Shown here piece by piece: positions 16,594 through 24,376 of a stretch of 64,000 bases of DNA (positions within the stretch are counted from its first letter, which is position 1; every line of letters begins with the position of its first letter). The notes beneath the pieces are model-generated. The model was given only the letters and a program-made list of their open reading frames with translations. It was not told the origin of the DNA and ran no database searches. The translations under genes were made by a program, and so were the position numbers. This DNA is from an uncultured Sphingomonadales bacterium (GTDB lineage Bacteria > Pseudomonadota > Alphaproteobacteria > Sphingomonadales > Sphingomonadaceae), in the NCBI GenBank assembly GCA_903832325.1, contig CAILBC010000023.1:1-64000 (forward strand), read 5' to 3'.

Positions 16594-17565
16594 GTGCGCG
16601 TGTCCTTCCCCTTTTCCGCAATCGTCGGCCAGGACGAAATGAAACGAGCCCTGCTGATCGCGGCGATCGATCCGCGCATCGGCGGGGTCATGGTGTTTGG
16701 CGACCGGGGCACCGGCAAATCGACCGCAGTGCGCGCGCTGGCTGCGCTGCTGCCGCCGATTCCGGTATCACAGGGCGGGTATCAGGATGGCACTGCTGCC
16801 CCTTCAAAACAGACCATGCAGGTGCCGTTCATCGATCTGCCGCTGGGCGCAACCGAAGACCGCGTGGTCGGCGCGCTCGATCTGGAACGCGCGCTGGGCG
16901 CGGGGATCAAGGCGTTTGAGCCTGGATTGCTGGCGCGCGCGCATGGCGGGTTTCTCTACATCGATGAAGTCAACCTGCTGGAGGATCACATTGTCGACTT
17001 GCTGCTCGATGTGGCCGCATCGGGCGAAAACGTGGTCGAACGCGAAGGGCTGAGCGTGCGGCACCCGGCGCGGTTTGTGCTGGTCGGCAGCGGCAACCCC
17101 GAAGAAGGCGAACTGCGCCCGCAATTGCTCGACCGGTTCGGCCTTTCGGTTGAAGTGCGCACCCCGCAGGATCTGGCGCAGCGCGTCGAAATCCTGAAAC
17201 GCTGCGATGCGTTTGAACGCACCCCCGAAGATTTTGCCGAAAAATGGCGGCGTGAAGAGCGCAAGACGCTGAAACGGATCGCGCGCGGCAAAGCGGCGCT
17301 GGCCGATGTGGTGGTCCCTGACGCGGTGCTGGAACTCGCATCACGGCTGTGCTTCGCGGTCGGCGCCGACGGACTGCGCGGCGAACTGACGCTGATGCGC
17401 GCAGGCCGGGCGCTGGCGGCGCTGGATGGCGCCGATGTCGTCACCCGCAAGCATCTCGCCACGGTGGCACCGATGGCGCTGCGCCACCGCCTGCGCCGCA
17501 ACGTGCTCGATGAAACCGGATCGTCGGCGCGGATCGAACGGGCGATGGAGGAGTTGCTGGCTTGA
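16594..17565 (+). CDS. bchI: Magnesium chelatase ATPase subunit I
   Basis: 323 aa from a GTG at 16594; TTG 16591 and GTG 16600 are alternatives, and the family begins ...[13 protein letters not shown], so longer upstream starts are wrong. AAA+ features: Walker A GDRGTGKS (36-43), Walker [13 protein letters not shown], sensor [22 protein letters not shown]. BchI forms a hexamer with BchD that drives Mg insertion into protoporphyrin IX by BchH, the first committed step to bacteriochlorophyll. It leads the bchI-bchD-bchO operon; its stop overlaps the next start by three bases. No good ribosome-binding site is seen before the GTG. Confidence 0.93.
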   Translation: MRVSFPFSAIVGQDEMKRALLIAAIDPRIGGVMVFGDRGTGKSTAVRALAALLPPIPVSQGGYQDGTAAPSKQTMQVPFIDLPLGATEDRVVGALDLERALGAGIKAFEPGLLARAHGGFLYIDEVNLLEDHIVDLLLDVAASGENVVEREGLSVRHPARFVLVGSGNPEEGELRPQLLDRFGLSVEVRTPQDLAQRVEILKRCDAFERTPEDFAEKWRREERKTLKRIARGKAALADVVVPDAVLELASRLCFAVGADGLRGELTLMRAGRALAALDGADVVTRKHLATVAPMALRHRLRRNVLDETGSSARIERAMEELLA

Positions 17566-19415
17566 GCCCGCCCCCTGCCAAAATCCCTGCCGCAACCCCT
17601 GCCGCAGCCCCCGCCGCAGCCCCTGCTGAAACCCCTGCTGAAACCGATTCCGCCACATCAAATCCTGCAGGGCCCGATCCGTTGAACGATGCGCTGATCG
17701 CGGCGCAACTGTGCGGGATCGATCCGGGGCTCGGCGGGATGATCGTGCGGGCCGGCAGCTATTTTCACGACCGACTGATCGATGCCTTGCGCCTGACATT
17801 GCCCGAAGGCGCGCCGGTGCGCCGCATGCCGTCGCATATCGATGACGAGCGTCTGCTGGGCGGACTGGACCTGACCGCCACGCTGGCGCGGGGCCAGGCG
17901 GTGTCGCGCCTGGGCCTGCTGGCCGAAGCGGACGGCGGCGCGATCATCGTGCCGATGGCCGAACGCATGCCCGATGCTGTCGCCGGGCGGATTGCGGCGG
18001 TGATGGACACTGGCGAGCTGGTGGTCGAACGCGATGGCACTGCGCTGCGCAGCCCGGCGCGATTTGTGGTGATGGCGCTGGACGACGGGATCGAACCCGA
18101 CGAACGCCCCCCGGCCACGATGACCGAACGCGTTGCCTTCTGGATCGATCTGACTGACGCAGACCCGCGCTGCGCCGCGCCGGATGCCGCAAACGGGCCT
18201 GCCCCGGCCCATGCGGCAGCGCCCGTGCCGCCAGACGCCATCCTGGACACGCTGGCGGGGATCGCGGCCGCGCTGGGCATCGATTCGGCGCGCGCGCCGC
18301 TGTTTGCGCTGCGTGCGGCGCGGGCCATGGCGCATCTGGACGGGCGCGATGCCATTTCGCACGGTGATCTGGCGTTTGGCGCGCGCATGGTGCTGGCCCC
18401 GCGCGCCACGCGCCTGCCCATGCCCGCGCCCGATGCAGAGCCGCCCGAACCGGATCAGGAACCGCCCGATCAGGAGCCGGGCCATACCGACGACGAACGC
18501 AAGGACCCCGGCCCGGTCGAAGATGTGGTGCTTGAAGCGGTGCTCGCATCGCTGCCCGCCGATGTGCTCGCGCGCATCGCCGCCGGGGGCAAAGCCCGCA
18601 CCGCACGCACACCCAACCAGCACGGCGCCGGCGAACGGCGCAAATCGGGCGTGCGCGGGCGGCCAAAGGGCACGGTGGCAGGCGTGCCGGGCGGTGGACG
18701 GCGGCTGAGCGTGATCGACACGCTGCGCGCTGCGGCCCCGTGGCAAAGGCTGCGCACCGGGGCCGGCGCGGTGCATATCCGGCGCGACGATCTGCGCGTG
18801 CGGCGGTTCGAAACGCGATCCGAAGTGGTCACCATCTTTGCGGTCGATGCCTCCGGGTCAGCGGCCGTGGCGCGGCTGGCCGAGGCCAAGGGCGCGGTCG
18901 AGCGCCTGCTTGCAGAAGCCTATGTCAAGCGCGCGCATGTCGCGCTGGTGGCGTTTCGCGGCACCACGGCCGAACTGCTGCTGCCACCGACGCGATCGCT
19001 GACGCGCGCGCGGCGCATGCTGGCCGAATTGCCCGGCGGCGGCGGCACCCCGCTGGCGGCCGGGCTGACCGCCGCGCACGATCTGGCCGAAGCGGCGCGC
19101 GCGCGCGGTCGTACCCCGTTCCTGATCGTGCTGACCGATGGCCGCGCGAATATCGCCGCCGATGGCCGCGCGGTGCGCAGCCTGGCCGAAACCGACGCGC
19201 GCGATGCGGCGAGGGCAATCGCGCTGGCCGGCATTCCCGCCGCGTTCATCGACACATCGGCGCGGCCCCGGCCCGAAGGCGCTGCGCTGGCCGCAGCAAT
19301 GGGCGCGCGATACCTGCCGCTGCCGCGCGCCGATTCGGCCGCAATGCACGCCGCGATCGCGCAAGCTCAGCGGGAAAGAGGGGCCCAGCGGGAAAGAGGG
19401 CCCCAGCGGGAATGA
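17562..19415 (+). CDS. bchD: Magnesium chelatase subunit D
   Basis: 617 aa if the TTG at 17562, which overlaps the bchI stop, is the start. The N-terminal half is an inactive AAA+ module related to BchI (PLNDALIAAQLCGIDPGLGGMIV..., LLAEADGGAIIVPMAERMP). A proline- and acid-rich linker follows (PEPDQEPPDQEPG), then from about residue 428 a von Willebrand A domain with the MIDAS DASGS and later LTDGRANIAADG. BchD is the platform between the BchI ring and BchH. Both ends carry tandem repeats: 12-bp PAAA/PAET units near the start (17585-17645) and 18-bp QRERGA units at the end, running into bchO. The start is therefore poorly defined. Confidence 0.9.
   Translation: MSPPPAKIPAATPAAAPAAAPAETPAETDSATSNPAGPDPLNDALIAAQLCGIDPGLGGMIVRAGSYFHDRLIDALRLTLPEGAPVRRMPSHIDDERLLGGLDLTATLARGQAVSRLGLLAEADGGAIIVPMAERMPDAVAGRIAAVMDTGELVVERDGTALRSPARFVVMALDDGIEPDERPPATMTERVAFWIDLTDADPRCAAPDAANGPAPAHAAAPVPPDAILDTLAGIAAALGIDSARAPLFALRAARAMAHLDGRDAISHGDLAFGARMVLAPRATRLPMPAPDAEPPEPDQEPPDQEPGHTDDERKDPGPVEDVVLEAVLASLPADVLARIAAGGKARTARTPNQHGAGERRKSGVRGRPKGTVAGVPGGGRRLSVIDTLRAAAPWQRLRTGAGAVHIRRDDLRVRRFETRSEVVTIFAVDASGSAAVARLAEAKGAVERLLAEAYVKRAHVALVAFRGTTAELLLPPTRSLTRARRMLAELPGGGGTPLAAGLTAAHDLAEAARARGRTPFLIVLTDGRANIAADGRAVRSLAETDARDAARAIALAGIPAAFIDTSARPRPEGAALAAAMGARYLPLPRADSAAMHAAIAQAQRERGAQRERGPQRE
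17585..17645. repeat. 12-bp tandem repeats at the bchD N-terminus
   Basis: Five in-frame units of the CCTGCCGCAACC/CCTGCTGAAACC type encode [20 protein letters not shown]. They lie right after the bchI/bchD overlap and are not part of the family fold. Confidence 0.8.
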
Positions 19416-19439
19416 ACGCCACAGCGGGAATGAAGGGCG
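19368..19439. repeat. 18-bp tandem repeat, four copies, on the bchD/bchO junction
   Basis: Four CAGCGGGAAAGAGGGGCC-type units in a row (19368, 19386, 19404, 19422). Units 1-2 code for the QRERGA/QRERGP tail of BchD; unit 3 carries the AATGAA that is both bchD stop and bchO start; unit 4 repeats it with a second in-frame ATG for bchO. Confidence 0.9.
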
Positions 19440-20326
19440 GGCCGCGCTGGGACCGCGAAGGGCGCGACTGGCCAAACCGGGCGACCAGCCGGTTTGTCCA
19501 GGCGGGGCCGATGCGCTGGCATGTGCAGAGCGTGGGGCCCGACGACGCGCCGGTGATGATGCTGCTGCATGGCACCGGCGCGGCCACGCACAGCTGGCGC
19601 GACCTTGCCCCGATTCTGGCCGCAGGATACCGGGTGATCGCGCCCGATCTGCCCGGCCACGGCTTTACCGCGGGGCGCCCGCCGGGCGGGCTGACCATGG
19701 CGGCCATGGCCGGCGCCACCGGCGATCTGATCCGCGCGCTGGATTGCGCCCCTGCGATCATCGTCGGGCATTCGGCCGGCGCGGCGATCGCCATCCGCAT
19801 GGTACTGGACGGGATCGCGGCGCCGCGCGCGATTGTCGGGCTGGGCGCCGCGCTGCTGCCGATTCCGGGGCTGGCCGGCGTGCTGTTTCCGTCGCTGGCG
19901 CGCATGCTGTTTGTCAACCCGCTGGCTCCGCACCTGTTTGCCCGAATGGCGCGGACCCCCGGCGAAACCGCGCGGTTCCTTGCGCGCAGCACCGGATCGC
20001 GAATCGATGCGCCGGGGATCGCCTGCTATGAACGGCTGTTTGCCACATCGGGCCATTGCGCGGGCGCGATCGGGATGATGGCGGCGTGGGATTTGCCCGG
20101 ATTGCGGCGCGACCTGGCGCGCCATCCCGGGCTGGCGGGTGTGCCATTGCTGCTGGTCCACGGCGCCGGCGATGCGGCAATCGCACTGGCCGATGCGCGC
20201 GCGGCAGCGGCGCTTACCCAGGCAAGGCTTGTCGAACTGCCCGGCCTCGGTCATCTTGCCCACGAGGAACAGCCGGGCGAGATCGCCGGGCTGATTACCG
20301 GTTTCGCAACGGAGGTAATCGCATGA
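19412..20326 (+). CDS. bchO: Alpha/beta hydrolase BchO (putative magnesium chelatase accessory protein)
   Basis: 304 aa from the ATG at 19412 that overlaps the bchD stop (ATGA); a second in-frame ATG at 19430 gives 298 aa. Alpha/beta-hydrolase features are MMLLHGTGAATHSWRDL (oxyanion HGTG), VIAPDLPGHGFT, the nucleophile elbow VGHSAGAAIAI (Ser) and the late LLLVHGAGDAAI and LPGLGHLAHEEQPGEI (Asp, His). bchO follows bchID in most purple-bacterial clusters and is thought to help Mg chelation; the reaction is not known. A strong GGAGGT site in its last codons serves the next small gene. Confidence 0.9.
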   Translation: MNATAGMKGGPRWDREGRDWPNRATSRFVQAGPMRWHVQSVGPDDAPVMMLLHGTGAATHSWRDLAPILAAGYRVIAPDLPGHGFTAGRPPGGLTMAAMAGATGDLIRALDCAPAIIVGHSAGAAIAIRMVLDGIAAPRAIVGLGAALLPIPGLAGVLFPSLARMLFVNPLAPHLFARMARTPGETARFLARSTGSRIDAPGIACYERLFATSGHCAGAIGMMAAWDLPGLRRDLARHPGLAGVPLLLVHGAGDAAIALADARAAAALTQARLVELPGLGHLAHEEQPGEIAGLITGFATEVIA

Positions 20327-20520
20327 GTACGGCCTGGTTCAGCCTGTTCGACATGGCGGTATGTGGCGTCCCCGCGCTGGGCATCGGCGCGTGGCAGCTG
20401 GTTTCGGTCAATCGCGAAATCGCGCAGGACAAGATCGCCAGGGACAAACAGGCCATGGCAGCGCGCGCCGCCGCCGCGGCCTCACCAGACGATGCGCGGC
20501 ATGCGATAGGGGAGCATTGA
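20323..20520 (+). CDS. Small single-span membrane protein of unknown function (orf65)
   Basis: 65 aa. The ATG at 20323 overlaps the bchO stop (ATGA) and is preceded by GGAGGTAATCGC, one of the best ribosome-binding sites in the window, so I take it as real. Residues ~3-27 (TAWFSLFDMAVCGVPALGIGAWQLVSV) make one membrane span, followed by a charged, Ala-rich tail (REIAQDKIARDKQAMAARAAAAA). No family recognised. Its 3' end overlaps the end of the convergent crtC gene by 39 bases. Being the last gene of bchIDO suggests a part in Mg chelation or pigment-protein assembly, but this is only by position. Confidence 0.65.
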   Translation: MSTAWFSLFDMAVCGVPALGIGAWQLVSVNREIAQDKIARDKQAMAARAAAAASPDDARHAIGEH

Positions 20521-21684
20521 TTGCACGATCGGTGACCGGAACCGGCCGAGTGACAGGCTTTCGTGCACGGCGTGCACTTCTTCGCCAAACAGCCGCGTCG
20601 CCAGCTTTGACCGGGCATAGAACGGCGCGTCGATCCAGGTCTTGATCACGCGCGGGCGTGATCCGGCATCGGCGCGGGTGGTGCGTTCGACCATCCAGCC
20701 GGTGCGCGGCAGGCGCGCCGGCGCAGGCTGGACCACATCGTGCCAATTGCCCTGCCGATCCATGCGCAGCGCCAGATCGAACGGTGCACCATCGCGCCGG
20801 TGCCCTTCATACAGCACTGCGACATCATGGCGCAGATGCGCGCGTGACCAGTGCCAGTCGTTGAAGCCGTGCTCCAGCGGTTCTTCGCCGAAATTCGAAT
20901 CGCAATAGCCCGGGCCCGACCAACTGGTCCCAGGGTGCGTCATCCGCACCTCCACATGCGCGCGCGGCGCCACCGGGTGCCAGCGGTGCCGCCCCGCCGG
21001 ATCGAGAAAAAACGCGGTGGTGCCGGCAATTTCCGGGGTGATCCGCACCGTGCCGCGCACTTTATAAGGCAACGGCGCGGAAATTTCGGCAATTTCGATC
21101 ACCAGCGAATCGCCATCGCGGTAAATCCCGCTGGGCCCGACCGTGAAATGATCGGCCGACCGGTTGAGCTTTGTCGCCGGGCGTTCGGTCATCGCCCAGG
21201 CTGATCCGCGCGGGCCATTGAGCGACACATTGATGGCGCAGTGGTTTTCGGGTCGATGCCGGCCGCTGAACTTGTAATAGGGCGAAAACACGCTGCCGAT
21301 AAAGGCGATGATGGTCAGCCCGTGGTCTCCATCGGCGCTGGTCGCGTCGATATACCACCAGGCATAGCCACCCGCGTCGACCACCACATCGAAACGCGGC
21401 CCTTCGGCGGCAAGCCGGCGGCTGACCGGCCGGAAAGCGCTGCCGTCGGGGCCCCGGCGCCCGGATCGGTGCTCTTGCCCGCGCAACAGAGCCCAGGGAT
21501 CCGAATCCGGCTGCCCTGGCGGCGGAAGCACGCCGCCCACCCGTGCAAGGCCGGTCCATAAAGGGCTCCACCCGTCGAAAGACACCGGATCCCGAACCCG
21601 GCGGGACTGTTCTGCGCCGTCGGCCACGCCGGATCGAGCGCAAGTCGTGCCCTGAAAATCTGGCTGAGCATGGCCTGGGTGCAT
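20482..21684 (-). CDS. crtC: Hydroxyneurosporene synthase (carotenoid 1,2-hydratase)
   Basis: 400 aa from the ATG at 21682-21684, which has GGAG 9 bases upstream; in-frame starts further up (21726, 21966) would reach into the promoter. The CrtC family core starts near residue 80 with FDVVVDAGGYAWWYIDA and continues through GDHGLTIIAFIGSVFSPYY, GPRGSAWAMTER, the WHPVAPRAHVEV block, GYCDSNFGEEPLEHGFNDW and DLALRMDRQG. It adds water to the end double bond of acyclic carotenoids on the way to spheroidene/spirilloxanthin-type pigments. The first ~75 residues are not family-like. It stands alone: crtD and crtF, normally beside it, are missing here. Confidence 0.85.
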   Translation of the reverse strand: MHPGHAQPDFQGTTCARSGVADGAEQSRRVRDPVSFDGWSPLWTGLARVGGVLPPPGQPDSDPWALLRGQEHRSGRRGPDGSAFRPVSRRLAAEGPRFDVVVDAGGYAWWYIDATSADGDHGLTIIAFIGSVFSPYYKFSGRHRPENHCAINVSLNGPRGSAWAMTERPATKLNRSADHFTVGPSGIYRDGDSLVIEIAEISAPLPYKVRGTVRITPEIAGTTAFFLDPAGRHRWHPVAPRAHVEVRMTHPGTSWSGPGYCDSNFGEEPLEHGFNDWHWSRAHLRHDVAVLYEGHRRDGAPFDLALRMDRQGNWHDVVQPAPARLPRTGWMVERTTRADAGSRPRVIKTWIDAPFYARSKLATRLFGEEVHAVHESLSLGRFRSPIVQSMLPYRMPRIVW

Positions 21685-21758
21685 GTCTCGATCTCCGCTT
21701 TCGTCTCGTCCGGTACTGCCCGACATCCTTCCCGGACACGGCGTGACCGCAAACAGGA

Positions 21759-21787
21759 GTATTAACGCTGCGCCACCATGTGTCCAA
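21759..21787 (-). promoter_or_regulatory. Candidate sigma-70-type promoter of crtC
   Basis: Minus strand TTGGAC (21782-21787), 17 bases, TAATAC (21759-21764). The -35 lies inside the PpsR-type box at 21781-21798, as expected for a repressed photosynthesis promoter. The leader would be about 65 bases. Confidence 0.6.
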
Positions 21788-21824
21788 TTTAATTGACATG
21801 CAGTTTTGTGCGCCAAAATTGACT
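21781..21824. promoter_or_regulatory. PpsR/CrtJ-type tandem boxes upstream of crtC
   Basis: Box 1, TGTCCAATTTAATTGACA at 21781-21798, is a perfect TGT-N12-ACA with a palindromic core. Box 2 at 21807-21824 (TGT-N12-ACT) is imperfect. The 8-base gap is the same as between the two boxes before bchC. Confidence 0.7.
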
Positions 21825-22373
21825 GTGCCTGGCGCAGCGGCCTGCCGGCCTGCCGGGCTGCCGGACTGCCGGGCTGCGCGATGCGACGGCACCGCTTTGC
21901 CAGGGAAACCGGGGTGTTTGCGGAAATGATGGCGCAGAACTGGTGGCGCACCATCACTGGCTCCACACCGTTGCGTCCGATTCGCCGGCGCCGGCCCTGG
22001 TCTGCGCACCACGCATAACGGCGGCGCCGTCCTGGCCGATTCGCCGCTGCAACGGCGCGATATCATCACGCCGGTGCAGGTTTTGCACGGCAATGTTGAT
22101 GGCCTGGCGGCGGTTTTGCTGCGTGCGATCGATACTGCGCCGCCCCGGGCGGCACGCCGTTCCCTGCCGGACCGCAAGCGACAACGCCTGACGCGGCGCC
22201 CGCGGGCAACGCCTGTTTCGGCCTCTATTTGCAGGCAATGGCGTTCGTCAGACCGCGCCGCACCAACGAATTCCGGGCGGCTGATGCAGGCCGCCGACTA
22301 TGCCGGAACACGGCTCGTCGCCCCTGCGGTGCCACTGGCCGCACGAATTATCATTGCCGACCGGTAAACGAAC
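21825..22373. other. 549-base gap without a recognisable gene between crtC and bchC
   Basis: In related clusters crtD and crtF sit near this place. I see no part of either in any of the six frames; the open frames here have no family motifs. A CTGCCGG-type short repeat run lies at 21839-21880. It may be a decayed remnant, or the long 5' region of both divergent genes. Confidence 0.5.
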
Positions 22374-22417
22374 TGTCCAATCTTGTTGACAACCCGAACT
22401 GTCCAGATAAGACTACA
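22374..22417. promoter_or_regulatory. Two perfect PpsR/CrtJ boxes upstream of bchC
   Basis: TGTCCAATCTTGTTGACA at 22374-22391 and TGTCCAGATAAGACTACA at 22400-22417 both fit TGT-N12-ACA, with 8 bases between. CrtJ of Rhodobacter capsulatus binds cooperatively to just such a pair at its bchC promoter (established knowledge). Confidence 0.85.
22386..22413 (+). promoter_or_regulatory. Candidate promoter of bchCXYZ-puf
   Basis: TTGACA (22386-22391), 16 bases, TAAGAC (22408-22413). The -35 is the right end of the first PpsR box and the -10 falls inside the second, so a bound PpsR pair would cover the promoter. The -10 is a weak match. Confidence 0.55.
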
Positions 22418-22466
22418 CACCTAAGCAGAGTTCAGTCCGAACTTCATAATCGCGGGGGATGTGCGT

Positions 22467-23393
22467 GTGAACGCGATGGCGGTCATCATGGAAGCGCCGG
22501 AAAGGCTCGCCCTGCGCGAGCTGGCGCTGACGCCGATGGGCCGCGACGACGTTCGGGTCGATATCGACTGGAGCGGCATTTCCTCTGGCACCGAAAAGCT
22601 GCTGTGGACCGGGCGCATGCCCAGTTTCCCCGGAATGGGGTATCCGCTGGTCCCCGGCTATGAATCGGTGGGCCGGATCGTCGATGCCGGCGAAGGCGCC
22701 ACTGCGCGAATCGGCGAATGGGTCTTCGTTCCGGGTGCCAATTGCTATCAGGGTGCGCGCGGCCTGTTCGGCGGAACCGCGCGGACGGTGATCCTGCCTG
22801 CGGCACGCGCCGTGCCGGTGGATGAAACGCTGGGCCGCGACGGCATCCTGTTTGCCCTGGCCGCCACCGCGCGCCACGCCGTGATGATCGGCGGCATGCC
22901 CGATCTGGTGGTCGGGCATGGCATTCTCGGCCGGCTGATCGCGCGGCAGACGATTGCCGCCGGCGCCCCGCCACCCGTGGTGTGGGAAACCAACCCGGCC
23001 CGGCGCGATGGCGCGGGCTATGCCGTGATCGACCCGGCCGACGATGATCGCCGCGATTATCGCACGATCTGCGACGCCAGCGGCGCGACCGACATTCTCG
23101 ACACGCTGATGCCCCGCCTCGCCAAAGGCGGCGAAGTGGTGCTGGCCGGGTTCTATGACCGGGTGTCTTTCGCGTTTCCGCCCGCCTTCATGCGTGAGGC
23201 GCATCTGCGCATCGCCGCTGAATTTACCCCTGCCGACATTGCCGCGACCACCGCGCTGATTTCCGGCGGCAACCTCTCTCTCGACGGGCTGATCAGCCAC
23301 GTGCGCCCCGCGGCCCAGGCCACAGACGCCTATCCGCAGGCCTTTGCCGATCCCGATTGCCTGAAGATGGTCCTTGATTGGAGTGAACTATGA
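22467..23393 (+). CDS. bchC: 3-hydroxyethyl bacteriochlorophyllide a dehydrogenase
   Basis: 308 aa from the GTG at 22467, placed 7 bases after GGGGGA; GTG 22461 and ATG 22476 are alternatives. The protein is a short-chain-of-domains MDR (zinc-alcohol-dehydrogenase-like) enzyme: AVIMEAPERLALRELAL, WSGISSGTEKLLWTGRMPSFPGMGYPLVPGYESVG, then a Rossmann half with VVGHGILGRLIARQ and CDASGATDILDTLM. It oxidises the C3-hydroxyethyl group to acetyl with NAD, the last change to ring A before bacteriochlorophyllide a. First gene of the bchCXYZ-pufBALMC run; shares four bases with bchX. Confidence 0.92.
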   Translation: MNAMAVIMEAPERLALRELALTPMGRDDVRVDIDWSGISSGTEKLLWTGRMPSFPGMGYPLVPGYESVGRIVDAGEGATARIGEWVFVPGANCYQGARGLFGGTARTVILPAARAVPVDETLGRDGILFALAATARHAVMIGGMPDLVVGHGILGRLIARQTIAAGAPPPVVWETNPARRDGAGYAVIDPADDDRRDYRTICDASGATDILDTLMPRLAKGGEVVLAGFYDRVSFAFPPAFMREAHLRIAAEFTPADIAATTALISGGNLSLDGLISHVRPAAQATDAYPQAFADPDCLKMVLDWSEL

Positions 23394-24373
23394 GCATGCT
23401 CGATCCTGGCCAGCTGCGTGAAGAAGCGCATGAAGAACCCGATCCCGTTCACACCGGCCCGGTGACCAGCGAAACGCAGATCATCGCGATTTATGGCAAA
23501 GGTGGCAGCGGCAAATCGTTTGCGCTCGCCAATCTCAGCTACATGATGGCGCAACAGGGCAAGCGCGTGCTGCTGATCGGCTGCGACCCCAAATCCGATA
23601 CGACCAGCCTGCTGTTCGGCGGCAAATCGACCCCCACAATCATCGAAACGTCGTCACGCAAGAAACTGGCCGGCGAAGACGTGACGATCGAGGATGTCTG
23701 TTTTCAGCGCGACGGCGTGTTCGCGATGGAGCTGGGCGGGCCCGAAGTGGGGCGCGGCTGCGGCGGACGCGGGATCATCCACGGCTTTGAAACGCTGGAA
23801 AAGCTGGGCTTTCACGAATGGGGCTTTGACTACGTCCTGCTCGATTTCCTGGGCGATGTGGTCTGTGGCGGCTTTGGCCTGCCGATCGCGCGCGACATGT
23901 GCCAGAAAGTGATCGTGGTCGCATCGAACGACCTGCAATCGCTCTATGTTGCCAACAACGTGTGCAAGGCGGTTGAATATTTCCGCAAGATGGGCGGCAA
24001 TGTCGGCGTTGCAGGCATGATCCTGAACAAGGACGACGGCACCGGCGAAGCCAATGCCTTTGCCGAAGCCGTGGGCATTCCGGTGCTCACCGCGATCCCC
24101 GCCAACGAGGATATCCGCAAGAAAAGCGCCAATTACCAGATCATCGGCAAACCCGGCGGGCAATGGGCATCACTGTTCGAAAATCTGGCGCTCAATGTTG
24201 CCAGCGCGCCGCCGCTGCGGCCCACCCCGCTTGATCAGGATGGTCTGCTCGGCCTGTTCAGCGCCGATATCACCGGCGCCGATTACTCGCTGAAACCGGC
24301 CACCCAGGCCGACATGCGCGGCGGCGCCTTCGTGACGAAGCCCAGCCTCGAAGTCGTGTACGACGTGGCCTGA
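23390..24373 (+). CDS. bchX: Chlorophyllide a reductase iron protein
   Basis: 327 aa, NifH-like. The P-loop GKGGSGKS is at residues 36-43, switch regions GCDPKSDTTSLLFGG and [20 protein letters not shown] follow, and the two cysteines that hold the 4Fe-4S cluster between the two monomers lie in GRGCGGRGI and DVVCGGFG. It passes electrons with ATP use to BchY-BchZ, which reduces ring B of chlorophyllide a. Starts inside the bchC stop (ATGA). Confidence 0.96.
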   Translation: MSMLDPGQLREEAHEEPDPVHTGPVTSETQIIAIYGKGGSGKSFALANLSYMMAQQGKRVLLIGCDPKSDTTSLLFGGKSTPTIIETSSRKKLAGEDVTIEDVCFQRDGVFAMELGGPEVGRGCGGRGIIHGFETLEKLGFHEWGFDYVLLDFLGDVVCGGFGLPIARDMCQKVIVVASNDLQSLYVANNVCKAVEYFRKMGGNVGVAGMILNKDDGTGEANAFAEAVGIPVLTAIPANEDIRKKSANYQIIGKPGGQWASLFENLALNVASAPPLRPTPLDQDGLLGLFSADITGADYSLKPATQADMRGGAFVTKPSLEVVYDVA

Positions 24374-24376
24374 CGC

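Noticed and set aside
22074..22367. Possible crtD or crtF remnant
   Set aside because: Open frame but no FAD or SAM motif and no similarity I can name; kept only as an unexplained gap.
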